Shown: positions 1-9,411 of the stretch, in pieces | Layout of the letters: every line of letters starts with the position of its first letter | How positions within the stretch are numbered: position 1 is the stretch's first letter | Assembly (NCBI GenBank): GCA_049515655.1 | Contig: JBEKTW010000003.1 | Span: 124,001 to 188,000, forward strand | Source: JBEKTW01 sp049515655 | GTDB lineage: Bacteria; Bacteroidota; Ignavibacteria; UBA10030; SZUA-254 | Length of the DNA: 64,000 bases | Direction: 5' to 3' | Made by a program: the position numbers and the translations under genes | Notes under the pieces: generated by a model | What the model saw: the letters and a program-made list of their open reading frames with translations, nothing else | Database searches by the model: none | Told to the model about the DNA's origin: nothing

Positions 1-2
1 AC

Positions 3-323
3 CGTCATACCCGGTGGTATACCGAGCCGAGACTCGGCAGGCCGGAAGACAATCCCGAGGCGTACAAAATAAGTTCGCCGATTACGTATGCCGATAGCCT
101 CAGGAAACCGCTTCTGATTCTCCACGGCATGGTAGACGATAATGTTTTTTTTCAGGATGCCGTTCAGCTGATTGCGAAACTTCAAAGGGCAAGGAAACAA
201 TTCGAGGTTATGGTTTATCCGGATGAATCGCATTCCTTTTACGAGCCAGAAAGCTGGTATGACGAGTATACGCGGATTGAAGAATTCTTCAACCGGCATT
301 TAAAAGGTTTCCCCACTGATTGA
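3..323 (+). CDS. S9 family peptidase (DPP IV-like), C-terminal fragment
   Basis: The frame is open from the window edge and stops at 321-323, so only the last 106 residues of a larger protein are visible; the start lies outside. The piece reads like the end of the alpha/beta-hydrolase domain of a dipeptidyl-peptidase IV/prolyl oligopeptidase: a stretch resembling RYxGxPxENPExYK, then a hydrophobic strand and LHGMVDDNV, where the family places the catalytic Asp, then DESHSFY, with the His of the Ser-Asp-His triad. Such enzymes cut dipeptides or short peptides, usually in the periplasm. The nucleophile Ser lies upstream of the window. dnaX begins 4 bases after the stop. A second, complete S9 peptidase is encoded at 51002-53071. 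Confidence 0.8.
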   Translation, partial: RHTRWYTEPRLGRPEDNPEAYKISSPITYADSLRKPLLILHGMVDDNVFFQDAVQLIAKLQRARKQFEVMVYPDESHSFYEPESWYDEYTRIEEFFNRHLKGFPTD

Positions 324-327
324 CTCG

Positions 328-2058
328 ATGAGCTTACCGTACGTTGTAACCGCTCGCAAGTGGCGGCCGATGGTATTTGAAGATGTTGTGGGTCAATCGC
401 ACGTGACCACCACATTGCGGAATGCGATCGCTTCCAACAGATTATCGCACGCTTACCTGTTCAGTGGGGCGCGCGGGGTCGGAAAAACCTCCACGGCCCG
501 CATCCTCGCGAAGGCTATTAATTGTCTCCATCCTAGAGAATTCGATCCCGATAACGAATGCGAGTTGTGCAAAGAAATTACCGAGGGGCGCAGCGTCAAC
601 GTGTTCGAGATTGACGGCGCGTCCAATCGTGGTGTCGAAGACGTCCGCAACCTTCGTGACGCTGTGCGCTATGGTCCGGCAAAGGGAAAGTACAAAGTGT
701 ATATCATCGACGAAGTGCACATGCTCACGAAGGAAGCCTTCAACGCACTTCTCAAGACGCTGGAAGAACCGCCGTCCTACATCCTGTTCATCTTCGCTAC
801 GACGGAGGTTCACAAAGTCCCGCTGACGATTCTCTCCCGCTGCCAGCGCTTCGATTTCCGCCGGATGACCATTGAGGAAATCGTTTCCCGGCTCCGATTC
901 ATCGCGGGGGAAGAAAGCATCGCCATCGATGACGATACTCTCTTCATCATCGCGAAAAAAGCCGACGGCTCCATGCGCGACGCACAGAGCATCTTCGATC
1001 AGCTCGTTTCCTTCTGCGGCGATAAAATCACGGCGAAGCAAATCATCCAGGTTCTGAACATCGTCGACCAGGAACTCTTTTTCCACGCCACCGACCTCAT
1101 ACGGGCGAAGGACACGAAAGGAATCCTGGCCCTCGTGGAGGAAATTATCAGCCACGGCTACGATTTGCGAGAATTCCTCAACGGATTGAACGAGCATTTC
1201 CGCAACATGCTGGTTGTCAACTCGACCGGCGCGACGGCGCTCATTGAAGCATCTGACGTGCAGAAGAAACGCTATCAGGAAGACTCAAAATCATTTTCAG
1301 AAAACGACCTGCTGCGACTCATCACGGTCACGACTCAAACTGCCTCGGCGCTTCGTTGGAATCAGCAGCCCCGGTATACGCTGGAAATCGGCCTGCTGCA
1401 AATGATCAAGATGGACAGTAGCATCGAGATCCAGCAACTTTTGGCCCGGCTTGAAGATCTAAAAAAAAGGGTCGGCGGTAAACCGGACACTTCCGACGCA
1501 GCACCTCTCCCACGTGAAAAACTCGAAACTCCCATCCGGGGCAGCGTAAAGGCGACGCCCCCGTCGCTGAGACCGGACCAGATTGTGTCACCACGGCCGA
1601 TGCTTGCTGATTTGCCGCCGCCGTATCGACAAAGCCGTCCACTTCGCACGTCTGACGCTGAACCACCCCCGATCCCCTCTACTGCGGAAGAGCTGCCACG
1701 GCTCTCGGTTGAGGATGTTCGTGCGAAATGGTCGACGCTCATTGACCAGACACGGAAAGAGCGTATTGACATTTGGGCGTTCCTCGGCGAATCCAAACCA
1801 CTTGAGATCCGTGGGGACAAACTTCAGATTGCCTGTCCCGACAATTTCCATCTTGACACCTTCAGGCGAAACCGGGACTATATTTCCCAGCTCGCTCAGA
1901 AGGTTTACGGCGGGAAAGTGAAGCTAGAGGCAATCCTTTCCTCTGCTCCCCCACTTCCTCTTGAGAAACCCGACAACAACTCGGAGAAGAATGGCACACT
2001 TCAGCACCCCGTGATTCAGGCATTGATACGAGAATTTGGCGCCGAACCCGTCGAATAA
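328..2058 (+). CDS. dnaX: DNA polymerase III subunit gamma/tau
   Basis: Clamp-loader ATPase subunit that loads the sliding clamp and, as tau, couples polymerase to DnaB helicase. 576 residues. The AAA+ core shows Walker A GARGVGKTS (47-55, Lys53), Walker B with DEVHML, and an EEPP segment. The zinc site has Cys66, Cys78 and Cys81, but the usual PCxxC Cys is Asp75, so one canonical ligand seems replaced. Domain III is followed from about residue 380 by a Pro-rich linker and a tau-type C-terminal domain. At the end of domain III the gene has an A8 run with a -1-frame stop just after it (separate entry), so a short gamma form is likely. The ATG follows the upstream stop by 4 bases. The replisome partner dnaB is also in this window. 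Confidence 0.97.
   Translation: MSLPYVVTARKWRPMVFEDVVGQSHVTTTLRNAIASNRLSHAYLFSGARGVGKTSTARILAKAINCLHPREFDPDNECELCKEITEGRSVNVFEIDGASNRGVEDVRNLRDAVRYGPAKGKYKVYIIDEVHMLTKEAFNALLKTLEEPPSYILFIFATTEVHKVPLTILSRCQRFDFRRMTIEEIVSRLRFIAGEESIAIDDDTLFIIAKKADGSMRDAQSIFDQLVSFCGDKITAKQIIQVLNIVDQELFFHATDLIRAKDTKGILALVEEIISHGYDLREFLNGLNEHFRNMLVVNSTGATALIEASDVQKKRYQEDSKSFSENDLLRLITVTTQTASALRWNQQPRYTLEIGLLQMIKMDSSIEIQQLLARLEDLKKRVGGKPDTSDAAPLPREKLETPIRGSVKATPPSLRPDQIVSPRPMLADLPPPYRQSRPLRTSDAEPPPIPSTAEELPRLSVEDVRAKWSTLIDQTRKERIDIWAFLGESKPLEIRGDKLQIACPDNFHLDTFRRNRDYISQLAQKVYGGKVKLEAILSSAPPLPLEKPDNNSEKNGTLQHPVIQALIREFGAEPVE
1461..1481 (+). promoter_or_regulatory. Candidate dnaX -1 frameshift or slippage site (A8) with immediate stop
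   Basis: Positions 1461-1468 are eight A residues, read in frame as CTA AAA AAA AGG (Leu-Lys-Lys-Arg, codons from 1459). A -1 slip on the two Lys codons gives AAG GGT CGG CGG and then TAA at 1479-1481. The product would be 384 residues, ending just after domain III, as gamma does in E. coli. GTCGG (1471-1475) can pair with CCGAC (1493-1497), and CGG/CCG with a TAAA loop lies inside. E. coli dnaX uses a ribosomal slip at A AAA AAG, and Thermus uses transcriptional slippage on an A9 run; either could apply. The sequence is seen directly; the function is inferred. Confidence 0.7.
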
Positions 2059-2110
2059 CGGCGGCCTGGATTCATTTGACTTTTTTCCCGATATTTTCGT
2101 TATTATCTGT

Positions 2111-3166
2111 ATGAGATTGTCGCGAACACAGGGTATTCTCCTGACAGTCATACTCCTGAGCGTCTCCGTCCCGGAGAGGGGAAACTCACAGAGCACAGCA
2201 AAATACGCCGGTGAGTTCATTGCCATCGGTGTCGGCGGCCGGGCGCTCGGGCTCGGAGGGGCATATACCGCGCTCGCCAACGATGTGACCGCCGGCTACT
2301 GGAACCCGGCAGGACTTTCGAGGATATCATACCCTGAAATTACGTTGATGCATGATGAACGGTTTGCCGGGTTGGTGAACTACGATTACGGTGCCGTCGC
2401 ACTTCCCGTCGGAGCGACCACGAGCCTTGCCTTCAGTGTCATTCGCCTTGGGGTTGACAACATCCCAAATACACAGAACGCGGGTGTCGACGCGAACGGA
2501 AACCCGCTGCCCCCGGGGCAACTCGGAAACACCGGCCTCATCAGGATCGATTCCAGCAAGGTGACGTATTTCAACTCCGCCGATTGGGCATTTTATTTCT
2601 CATACGCGAAAAAATCAACCGAGAATTTCTCCTACGGCGCAAATCTCAAGATCATCCGGCGCGAACTCGGAGAGGCCTCCGCAACAGGAATCGGGTTCGA
2701 CCTCGCAGCACAGTACCTCATCAACGAAAAATTCGCCGTGGGCGCCAACTTCCAGGACGTTACAACCACTCTCGTTGCCTGGAGCACCGGCACCAACGAA
2801 CTCATCTCCCCGACGTTGAAGCTCGGTTCCGCGTATTTCATCGATGCTTTCGACGGACGATTTGCTCCCGTTGTGGATGTCGATGTCCGTTTTGAAAACC
2901 GTCAGTTCGCTTCCAACGCGCACCTCGGCCCTGTCAGCTTCGATTTTCACGGCGGTCTGGAATTTGACTACAAGAAGGTCGTCGCGCTGCGCGTCGGCTA
3001 CAGCGACATCGGCTCGCTTAACCTTGGTGCCGGGATTCATCTTCCGAAATTCGACATCGATTATTCTTTCGCGAAGTTTGACGACACTGACCAGCTCGGC
3101 AACACGCACCGGATCTCGCTGAGGTTCATTCTCCAGGCCGAACAATATCTGCGAAGTTCCGAGTAG
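2111..3166 (+). CDS. PorV/PorQ-like outer-membrane protein
   Basis: 351 residues from ATG 2111. The frame is open from 2036, inside dnaX, but the stretch from 2111 has a clear signal peptide (basic Arg, hydrophobic TQGILLTVILLSVSV, then NSQST), so I chose that start. The mature protein opens with KYAGEFIAIGVGGRALGLGGAYTAL-type sequence and a YWNPAGL motif, the hallmark of the PorV/UPF0164 family of FadL-like beta-barrels. In T9SS-bearing bacteria PorV shuttles cargo to the sortase. Alternating aromatic/polar strands continue to the C-terminus, which ends in a barrel-like final strand. Two T9SS-type cargo proteins are encoded near 44-48 kb. Whether this is the secretion PorV or one of several paralogues cannot be told. 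Confidence 0.8.
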   Translation: MRLSRTQGILLTVILLSVSVPERGNSQSTAKYAGEFIAIGVGGRALGLGGAYTALANDVTAGYWNPAGLSRISYPEITLMHDERFAGLVNYDYGAVALPVGATTSLAFSVIRLGVDNIPNTQNAGVDANGNPLPPGQLGNTGLIRIDSSKVTYFNSADWAFYFSYAKKSTENFSYGANLKIIRRELGEASATGIGFDLAAQYLINEKFAVGANFQDVTTTLVAWSTGTNELISPTLKLGSAYFIDAFDGRFAPVVDVDVRFENRQFASNAHLGPVSFDFHGGLEFDYKKVVALRVGYSDIGSLNLGAGIHLPKFDIDYSFAKFDDTDQLGNTHRISLRFILQAEQYLRSSE

Positions 3167-3172
3167 GCGGCC

Positions 3173-3745
3173 TTGAAGTACCGGTTTCCCGATAAGCACC
3201 GCACGGTCGTTCTTCTTTTTTCCCTTCTCTTGGTATCCTGCGCTGCGAAACTTCCCTATTCATACGACTATCCACTGACGAACGAACCCTTTTTCTCCCG
3301 CGACGGGTCGTTCTACGGGCTCGTACCGCAGGGATGGTTCGCCTCAACCGGAGATACTCTTGCCCCTGCTCTCTCGGCGTGGCTCGTGAAAGAAGACTTC
3401 TCCGCAGTCCTCACCTTGCGCGAACTTCAGCTGGATGAACTTTCTTCGAAGCGGGTGGAAAAAGAAGGATTGGAACTGCTTGCCAACATCAGCATGGCAA
3501 CGCATCGCGGCGATTCATCGATGACGGAGGTCGTGATTCCTCCGAAGGAATATACGATGCATGACAGGAAATTCTGCGGCTATGAGATGTACAACGGCGA
3601 CCGGCAAAAACGCATCGTCGTTTTTTCAGCAAGGGGCAGGTACTACGAAAGTGAGGCTATCCCGCTCAAGGGTCAATGGCGGTTGGAGGATACCATGAAA
3701 CTCTTCATGACCCAGCAAGCTCTTCTTTTTTCGATCGTTTATTGA
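3173..3745 (+). CDS. Putative lipoprotein
   Basis: 190 residues, beginning at TTG 3173 with AGGCGG just upstream and 6 bases after the PorV-like gene, so probably co-transcribed with it. The N-terminus has basic residues, a hydrophobic run and a lipobox LLVSC, so it should be lipidated at that Cys and anchored in a membrane. The remainder (a YGLVPQGWF segment, then an alpha/beta pattern with a central PPKEY motif) is not one I recognise. It ends 1 base before the convergent cyclase gene, with no obvious terminator between them. The function is unknown; an accessory to the neighbouring barrel protein is only a guess. Confidence 0.75.
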   Translation: MKYRFPDKHRTVVLLFSLLLVSCAAKLPYSYDYPLTNEPFFSRDGSFYGLVPQGWFASTGDTLAPALSAWLVKEDFSAVLTLRELQLDELSSKRVEKEGLELLANISMATHRGDSSMTEVVIPPKEYTMHDRKFCGYEMYNGDRQKRIVVFSARGRYYESEAIPLKGQWRLEDTMKLFMTQQALLFSIVY

Positions 3746-3746
3746 A

Positions 3747-5987
3747 TCACTTGGAGCGGAGGATAAACACACCATTCCAGTCATCGGGCGGCGGAACGGC
3801 TTGGTACAACCGTGAACGCTCGATGTAGATCTGGCTGGGATAATCATCAAGCTTCATCTTCACGACCTTCTCAAACTGCTCGATGGCTCCCGTCCAATCC
3901 CGCTTTCGATAGAGAGCTAACCCCCGAGCGTACACCTCAAGGAACTCGTATTGCTCCGGAGGACCTTTTCCCTCGATCATCCCGATCAACTCGTACACCT
4001 TGATCGGTTCCGTCTTTCCCATGACAACAATCATGTCGAGCTCGCGCGCAACAACGTGGTCGGCAACTCTCTTATGCGTTTGTTCGCTCATCATAAGCCT
4101 GGTATGATACTGCTTGTTGGCACTCTCAAGGCGTGAGCCGAGGTTGACGCTATCGCCGATCACCGTGTACTCAAATCGTTCGACACCCCCCATGTTTCCG
4201 ACAATCATATCGCCGGTATTCAAACCGATGCGAATATTAATGCTCGGTTTGCCCTCGTTCTTCCACCGCTCCCTCAGGTCCTTCAGAGATTGGAGCATCT
4301 CCACGCACGCACGACATGCCCGGAGCGCGTGGTCTTCCTGCGGGATCGGCGCCCCCCAAAACGCCATGATTGCATCGCCTTCGTACTTATCAAGTGTACC
4401 TGCGTGTTTCAGAATGATCGCCGACATGATCGTGAGGTACTCATTGAGAAGAAGCACGAGGTTTTCGGGCTTCATGCTCTCGGATATGCTCGTAAAACCC
4501 TCAATGTCACTGAACATGACCGTTAATTCTCTTCGTTCGCCTCCCAACCGGAGTTTGTCCGGATTCTCGACAAGCTCATTGACAACCGTCGGGCTTACAT
4601 AGCGGCTGAACATCCCTTTGATCTGAGCTTTCTGCTTGCGCTCCGTGACATAGTTATAGACCGTTACACCCACATAGCCGAACACCACGGCCAGCGCGGG
4701 ACTACTTATGGTTGCAACATAATGGTAATCTTTGAAAAGTTTGAGCGACGCGAAACCGATAAATACAAGCTCTGCGAGAACGAAGAACAAGCTCAACAAC
4801 TCGGTGACCGCGTGAACTCTGAACTTAAGTTCCTTAAACCAGGACGTCGCAAGGAACGTCAGAAGAGAAAACAGCAGAATCGCAAGGATGTCGACCCACT
4901 GCGGTTCCTTCCACAGAAAATTCCCGTCGAGAACGTCTTGAATCATATTCGCATGGATTTCAACGCCGTACATCTGATTACCCCTAGCCTGTTTTCCCTT
5001 AGGTATTGGGACCGGAAACATGTCCTTGTCTTCCGGCATTCTTGAACCCACAAGAACAACTTTGTTCTTGAATGTGCCGTCGTAGAGATAACCGAAATCG
5101 GGATCGTCGAACGTATTGATTTCCTGACCGGTTTCCGCTTCCTCAACCGTCGTGAATTCGTGGTCATCAATGACATCGGCAAATTTAACGGTGCGGAAAG
5201 TCTGGTCGGGCCCGTAGAAATTCACCAGAATTGAGACGTTGTCGAATTTGGGGATATGACGACCCGCGTACACAAATTCATCGGGAGCACTCTCCGGCGT
5301 ATAAAACGGTGACTTGTGGAAAACCTTATTCAACACACCGAACGACAACGACGGCAGGCGCCGCTGGACCGCAGGGTCGACGGCAAATGGCTGGTATCTC
5401 CGGTAGATAGCGTCCTCATCATCTGGCACGTGCGCAATTCCGATGGAGCTGTCAACACCGAAGAAGATATTACCATAATTTTCCTCCAGGTTCCGAACGG
5501 TGTATTGTTCGGTGGTTTCTTCAATCTTCCCGGCCAGCACGACAAATCCGGTTTCGCGAATGGCTTTACGAAAATCCTCGTCACTCGTCGAATCTTCAGT
5601 ATCCGGCTGCTCAAAAATCAAATCGAAGCCGACGGCAAGTGCGCCAGCCCGTTTGAGGTTACGTACTAAGTGGGCATAGTATGAATGCGGCCAGGGGTAC
5701 TTGTGCGGAAGTGATTTGAATGTCTCCTGCGACAGCTCTACTATAACGATTTTCGATGAGTCCTTTGCGAAGGGCAGAGCTCCACGCAGGCGGAATCGGT
5801 AATCGATCGTCGACAATTCGAGCCGCCGGAGGGGGCTGATTTCAAGAACAATGTTCTGGGTGAGAAGGATGACAAGAACCGCCAGGGAGCCGCCGAGCCC
5901 GAGCCGTGTCAGCCAGCTCCCGACGGATGTTTTCCTCTTCGTATCCGACTGAGTCTGCCGACCACCGTTGCCGACACCCTGGGCCAT
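3747..5987 (-). CDS. CHASE2-domain adenylate/guanylate cyclase
   Basis: 746-residue membrane-bound class III nucleotide cyclase. Order: short cytoplasmic N-terminus, one TM helix (about 30-50), a periplasmic CHASE2 sensor (about 55-370, with DYRFRLRG and WPHSYYAHLV), a cluster of TM helices (about 375-455), then the catalytic domain (about 485-665). Metal-binding Asp are in FSDIEGFT and in YEGDAIMAFWG; the substrate Lys is in LDKYEGD; EYTVIGDSVNLGSRLE carries the transition-state Asn and Arg. Thr where mammalian enzymes have Asp fits class IIIb adenylate cyclases, so cAMP is the likely product. A TPR-like tail follows. It is the last gene of a minus-strand run with an outer-membrane protein and a FecR-domain protein, suggesting it reads an envelope signal. 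Confidence 0.92.
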   Translation of the reverse strand: MAQGVGNGGRQTQSDTKRKTSVGSWLTRLGLGGSLAVLVILLTQNIVLEISPLRRLELSTIDYRFRLRGALPFAKDSSKIVIVELSQETFKSLPHKYPWPHSYYAHLVRNLKRAGALAVGFDLIFEQPDTEDSTSDEDFRKAIRETGFVVLAGKIEETTEQYTVRNLEENYGNIFFGVDSSIGIAHVPDDEDAIYRRYQPFAVDPAVQRRLPSLSFGVLNKVFHKSPFYTPESAPDEFVYAGRHIPKFDNVSILVNFYGPDQTFRTVKFADVIDDHEFTTVEEAETGQEINTFDDPDFGYLYDGTFKNKVVLVGSRMPEDKDMFPVPIPKGKQARGNQMYGVEIHANMIQDVLDGNFLWKEPQWVDILAILLFSLLTFLATSWFKELKFRVHAVTELLSLFFVLAELVFIGFASLKLFKDYHYVATISSPALAVVFGYVGVTVYNYVTERKQKAQIKGMFSRYVSPTVVNELVENPDKLRLGGERRELTVMFSDIEGFTSISESMKPENLVLLLNEYLTIMSAIILKHAGTLDKYEGDAIMAFWGAPIPQEDHALRACRACVEMLQSLKDLRERWKNEGKPSINIRIGLNTGDMIVGNMGGVERFEYTVIGDSVNLGSRLESANKQYHTRLMMSEQTHKRVADHVVARELDMIVVMGKTEPIKVYELIGMIEGKGPPEQYEFLEVYARGLALYRKRDWTGAIEQFEKVVKMKLDDYPSQIYIERSRLYQAVPPPDDWNGVFILRSK

Positions 5988-6000
5988 TGCAGAGCGGGCG

Positions 6001-8526
6001 TTACATGTTATACTTTAACATCAGGCTTCCGATCATGTCCGTCGATGAACCGGAATTTTGGAACAGGCTTAGCTGGAACGCAGCGACAAGATCCTTCCTG
6101 ATGGAGTAGTCCGCACCCATATCCCAGACCATCCGGTTGAAGTCCCCAAAAGTCGGTGAAATCGTGCCGGACAACATCAGCCTGTTCTCTAAGAAAGGAT
6201 AGCGGGCGTTGAGAGTAATCGAAGAATAGTTGAAATCAGATAGGATGAACGTTTGATGTGTTGAATCATTCGGGTCGAGTTTAGGAAGTTGATTCAGATT
6301 GACCGAAAATCCAAACATCGTTTGTAGTGGACTATTCCAGGTCGTGTTCAACGAGGCGGATATGAAGGTGTTGTTCGCATCATTGTGACGGAACGTCCGG
6401 TCGTTCCGGTCGGAAGTGCTGATAGTTAACGACGCGTTGTGCCGCACGCCTGCAGTAAATGCATAGCCCAACTGGATGAAGAACCGGTCTGTCTTATCTT
6501 CAATGGCCGAGAGGTAACGCTGGAGAGCTTGAGCATGAGCGGCACTATCGGTCACCGTTGTATCAGAGCCGATGAGATCATTGCTGTTCTTGTTAAGACT
6601 GTACCCAACCGTAATATTGGGAAAATTCGAGCGTGGAAAATACGAGACGGTCGCATTATCATTAGTAAAAGTCGTCGTCGCAATCTTGTTCCCATCGGTA
6701 TTATCCTGCAGTTGCTCTACTCCAACAGACAAGAAAAGCTGGCTTTCCATCAATCGAATACGGTCGAACACGTTATACCCCTGAACGTCATTGCGGACGT
6801 ACGTTTGCCCGAACGAGTTGTATTCGCTGCCGCGGAAAATATACGAGCCCTTCAAATAGTTGTCGAAGTAGTTTAATGCAAGTGCACCTTCGTACGCCAT
6901 CACAGAGCTGAGCTTATCGATTGAGAGTGGAATCAGGTTCTGGTTGACGGTAATGAACGGAGAGATCTTGTCTTTGATATCCTTTAAGTCATTACGTTTC
7001 TTAATGACATCCTGAGAATCGGCGGCAGAGGCCTCCGTTCCTGTTTTGAACTTATACAATGAATCGATGTCATCATTGGATAAAGTTCCCGGCTTGATGT
7101 CCTGGTTAATTACACTGGCCGCCCCCTGCGCATTCAACTCAATGTGTCTGTTGTCGAGACCAACAAAAAGATCGGTACCGAGTGCGACGTTCTCCTGCGG
7201 TTTGAATCCATAGAGGATAGAGCTTGTATCGTCCTTCGCCTTTAAGTAGCTGAAACCCCACTGGAAGGTCTGGCCGCTGCCAAAACTCGGGCGGACGACC
7301 GTCAGGTTGCGAGTAAATGTTCCGTAACGATACAGGGCATACCGGCTCGTGTCGGAAGCAACAGGTCCAAACGCACCATTCCCATTCTGCCGCTGCTGAC
7401 TGGGGAGGCTGTCCTTCGGAAAACTATACACGGTATCTCCCTCGATTCTTCGGACCGTCTCTCCCGTCGCAAAGTCAAGATTGAAGAACCCCAGCTTTAA
7501 GTTCGAGGTCAGCCCGCGCAGCCTTTTGCCGCTCATGATGAGGCTCGGGAATGTGGGATACGCGTCGCCGTACCCAACCCGCAGCCACGATGTCAACGCT
7601 TCGATGGAATAACGATTCTGGGGCTGTCGGTCGTCCCGATCCTCATTGGTCAGATACAAACCGCCGTTGACTTTCAACGGGCCGTAATCCGACGTCAGGT
7701 TCAGCGTTCCGCGGTTATAGGGGGTTGAGACATTGCTGATGGTTTCATTCCGCGACTCGAGCTGCGCCGAGACTTTGTAGTTGAGCTTCGTTGTCTGCAC
7801 CTCCGCTTCGGTGATGCTCAATTGTGCAAAGCTCATACCGGAAGAATAATAGAGCTTGCCCTCATTGTCGAACAATTCAACCTTTATGGTGTGCGGTCCG
7901 TCCGAAAGCGGAGGTTTGATGTTTTCCGGGGAAAGCGTTATGATGTCTTCAATGAAACCAGCCGATAATGTCACGTCGCGGTCATCGATATAGATCTTCG
8001 TCGCTTTTCTGTTTACGGATGAGGGTGTACGATAGAGGGAAACCGATATCAGTAAATCATCGCTTCTTACACTAGTATTGGGTTCCGGGCTGAGAAAAAT
8101 GACCATCTTGTCTTTCGGGTTCTCGGTTCGAACTTGCACCTGCAGCGGATTCCCTTCCGGGTTTTCGACCGGATACGGCTGAAGAGTATCCACGCCCTGA
8201 ACAGCTACGAGAAGATAATAGTCGATTGCGGACGGAGCGACCTCGCCCCCCGGGATGGTCGCGGATGCTGTGTTTCCGTTAATCGTCATTTCCACTTTCT
8301 TGTACTCGCTCGCACCGAAAGGCCGGTACGCCAGCAGCATTTGTGTGATGATGCCCGCCTTCGCCAGCTCTGCATGGATCGTCAGGGGTTCGCCCTCTTT
8401 TGCCTCGTTGGGACCGACGGAAATAATCTTGTCGCTCGCCTGGCCAAGAGCGGCGACAGCGCAGAAGAGTGTGAGTGCCGTCACATGACGGAGAAAACGC
8501 AAGTACTGGAATCTTCCTGACTTCAT
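6001..8526 (-). CDS. Large putative outer-membrane protein, function unknown
   Basis: 841 residues with a signal peptide (hydrophobic ALTLFCAVAALGQA, cleavage near residue 30). Residues about 35-230 look like two Ig/fibronectin-like beta domains (EAKEGEPLTIHAEL; SDGPHTIKVELFDNEGK). From about 240 to the end the sequence alternates short amphipathic strands rich in Tyr, Phe and Asn with polar loops, and ends LMLKYNM, as expected for a large beta-barrel. I do not recognise a named family. It sits 13 bases upstream of the CHASE2 cyclase and 130 downstream of the FecR gene on the same strand, so it may belong to the same envelope-sensing operon. There is no strong ribosome site before the ATG. 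Confidence 0.75.
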   Translation of the reverse strand: MKSGRFQYLRFLRHVTALTLFCAVAALGQASDKIISVGPNEAKEGEPLTIHAELAKAGIITQMLLAYRPFGASEYKKVEMTINGNTASATIPGGEVAPSAIDYYLLVAVQGVDTLQPYPVENPEGNPLQVQVRTENPKDKMVIFLSPEPNTSVRSDDLLISVSLYRTPSSVNRKATKIYIDDRDVTLSAGFIEDIITLSPENIKPPLSDGPHTIKVELFDNEGKLYYSSGMSFAQLSITEAEVQTTKLNYKVSAQLESRNETISNVSTPYNRGTLNLTSDYGPLKVNGGLYLTNEDRDDRQPQNRYSIEALTSWLRVGYGDAYPTFPSLIMSGKRLRGLTSNLKLGFFNLDFATGETVRRIEGDTVYSFPKDSLPSQQRQNGNGAFGPVASDTSRYALYRYGTFTRNLTVVRPSFGSGQTFQWGFSYLKAKDDTSSILYGFKPQENVALGTDLFVGLDNRHIELNAQGAASVINQDIKPGTLSNDDIDSLYKFKTGTEASAADSQDVIKKRNDLKDIKDKISPFITVNQNLIPLSIDKLSSVMAYEGALALNYFDNYLKGSYIFRGSEYNSFGQTYVRNDVQGYNVFDRIRLMESQLFLSVGVEQLQDNTDGNKIATTTFTNDNATVSYFPRSNFPNITVGYSLNKNSNDLIGSDTTVTDSAAHAQALQRYLSAIEDKTDRFFIQLGYAFTAGVRHNASLTISTSDRNDRTFRHNDANNTFISASLNTTWNSPLQTMFGFSVNLNQLPKLDPNDSTHQTFILSDFNYSSITLNARYPFLENRLMLSGTISPTFGDFNRMVWDMGADYSIRKDLVAAFQLSLFQNSGSSTDMIGSLMLKYNM

Positions 8527-8656
8527 AGCACACGTGTTGTTTATGGACTAGGGAATGCTGTGGATTGTTTCACAACCCCTCACTCAAGATTTGTGAGGAC
8601 ACTTCAATGATTCTTCGCTGACGAGAAAGACGCGCCGTGGATCCGTAGGCTCTACT

Positions 8657-9364
8657 CTATTCACGATACCTGATTTTCATCAGTTTTTTGTTCCCCTGAG
8701 GATCCTGAAGTTCGATTTGCAGCATCTTGAGCTGCCCGGTTTCACTTGCTGAATTGAGCGAATTTTGGGCGTTGTTGTGCTCGTCGGTCGTTGAGTGGTG
8801 TTTGTTGATCGTACCATCCGTTCCGGAGAACCCCGTTTCACCGGAGTTCAACGTGACCGACGTATTCGAGAGGACGTTCAATAGATTCACGATACCTTCC
8901 AGCACCGTCACGAGGTCTCCGTTTTCAAGGTGCTGCATGTCCCCCCGCGTGCCACGGATAGCGGCCACCGATGTCGGAGAACTGAAGGTAAACTGCTCGT
9001 CTTGCTGTTTCTGGATGTCGAAACTGAACTCGCCGCTTGTAACGTGAACTGTTTTTGAGAACACGCCTTCCTTTTGCTCGCCATAGACCTTGAGCTCAGA
9101 CTTCTCACGTACACGAAGCATGCTGTTGTCCTTGAACTTGACAATGGCGATCGAGCGGTCACCGGTACGAATCTCATCGCCGGAATAAAGCATGTCGCCC
9201 TTTTTTGCCTTCGCCCAATCGACCGTCGGCGACTTTTTCGAAACGTCGAAGATCACCTTTACTGCCAGTGCGATGGTGTTCGAGTCCGTGCCCGGCGCGT
9301 AAAAACCCACAGCAAGAACTGTGGCGAAAATACAAGCCGTAAGTATCAATATCTTTGTTCTCAT
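8657..9364 (-). CDS. FecR-domain protein
   Basis: 235 residues from ATG 9364. The frame extends to 9415, but GAGGAG lies just upstream of this ATG and the signal peptide/TM (KILILTACIFATVLAVGF) begins here. The body is a FecR domain: KKGDMLYSGDEIRTGDRSIAIVKFKDNSMLRVREKSEL, then a VTSGEFSFDIQ..SPTSVAAIRGT segment typical of the family's beta-helix-like fold. Classic FecR relays a signal to an ECF sigma factor, but no sigma factor is present here. In other bacteria free-standing FecR proteins often neighbour CHASE2 proteins, as here. A Ser/Thr/Asn-rich tail follows. The substrate or signal is unknown. Confidence 0.88.
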   Translation of the reverse strand: MRTKILILTACIFATVLAVGFYAPGTDSNTIALAVKVIFDVSKKSPTVDWAKAKKGDMLYSGDEIRTGDRSIAIVKFKDNSMLRVREKSELKVYGEQKEGVFSKTVHVTSGEFSFDIQKQQDEQFTFSSPTSVAAIRGTRGDMQHLENGDLVTVLEGIVNLLNVLSNTSVTLNSGETGFSGTDGTINKHHSTTDEHNNAQNSLNSASETGQLKMLQIELQDPQGNKKLMKIRYRE

Positions 9365-9411
9365 AAATCTCCTCACATCTCTGTTGGCGTCATGGGATAT
9401 GGTCATTCTTC

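Noticed and set aside
442..1197. 251-residue frame on the minus strand inside dnaX
   Set aside because: It is a shadow of dnaX in a GC-rich region; the dnaX reading is supported by many motifs.
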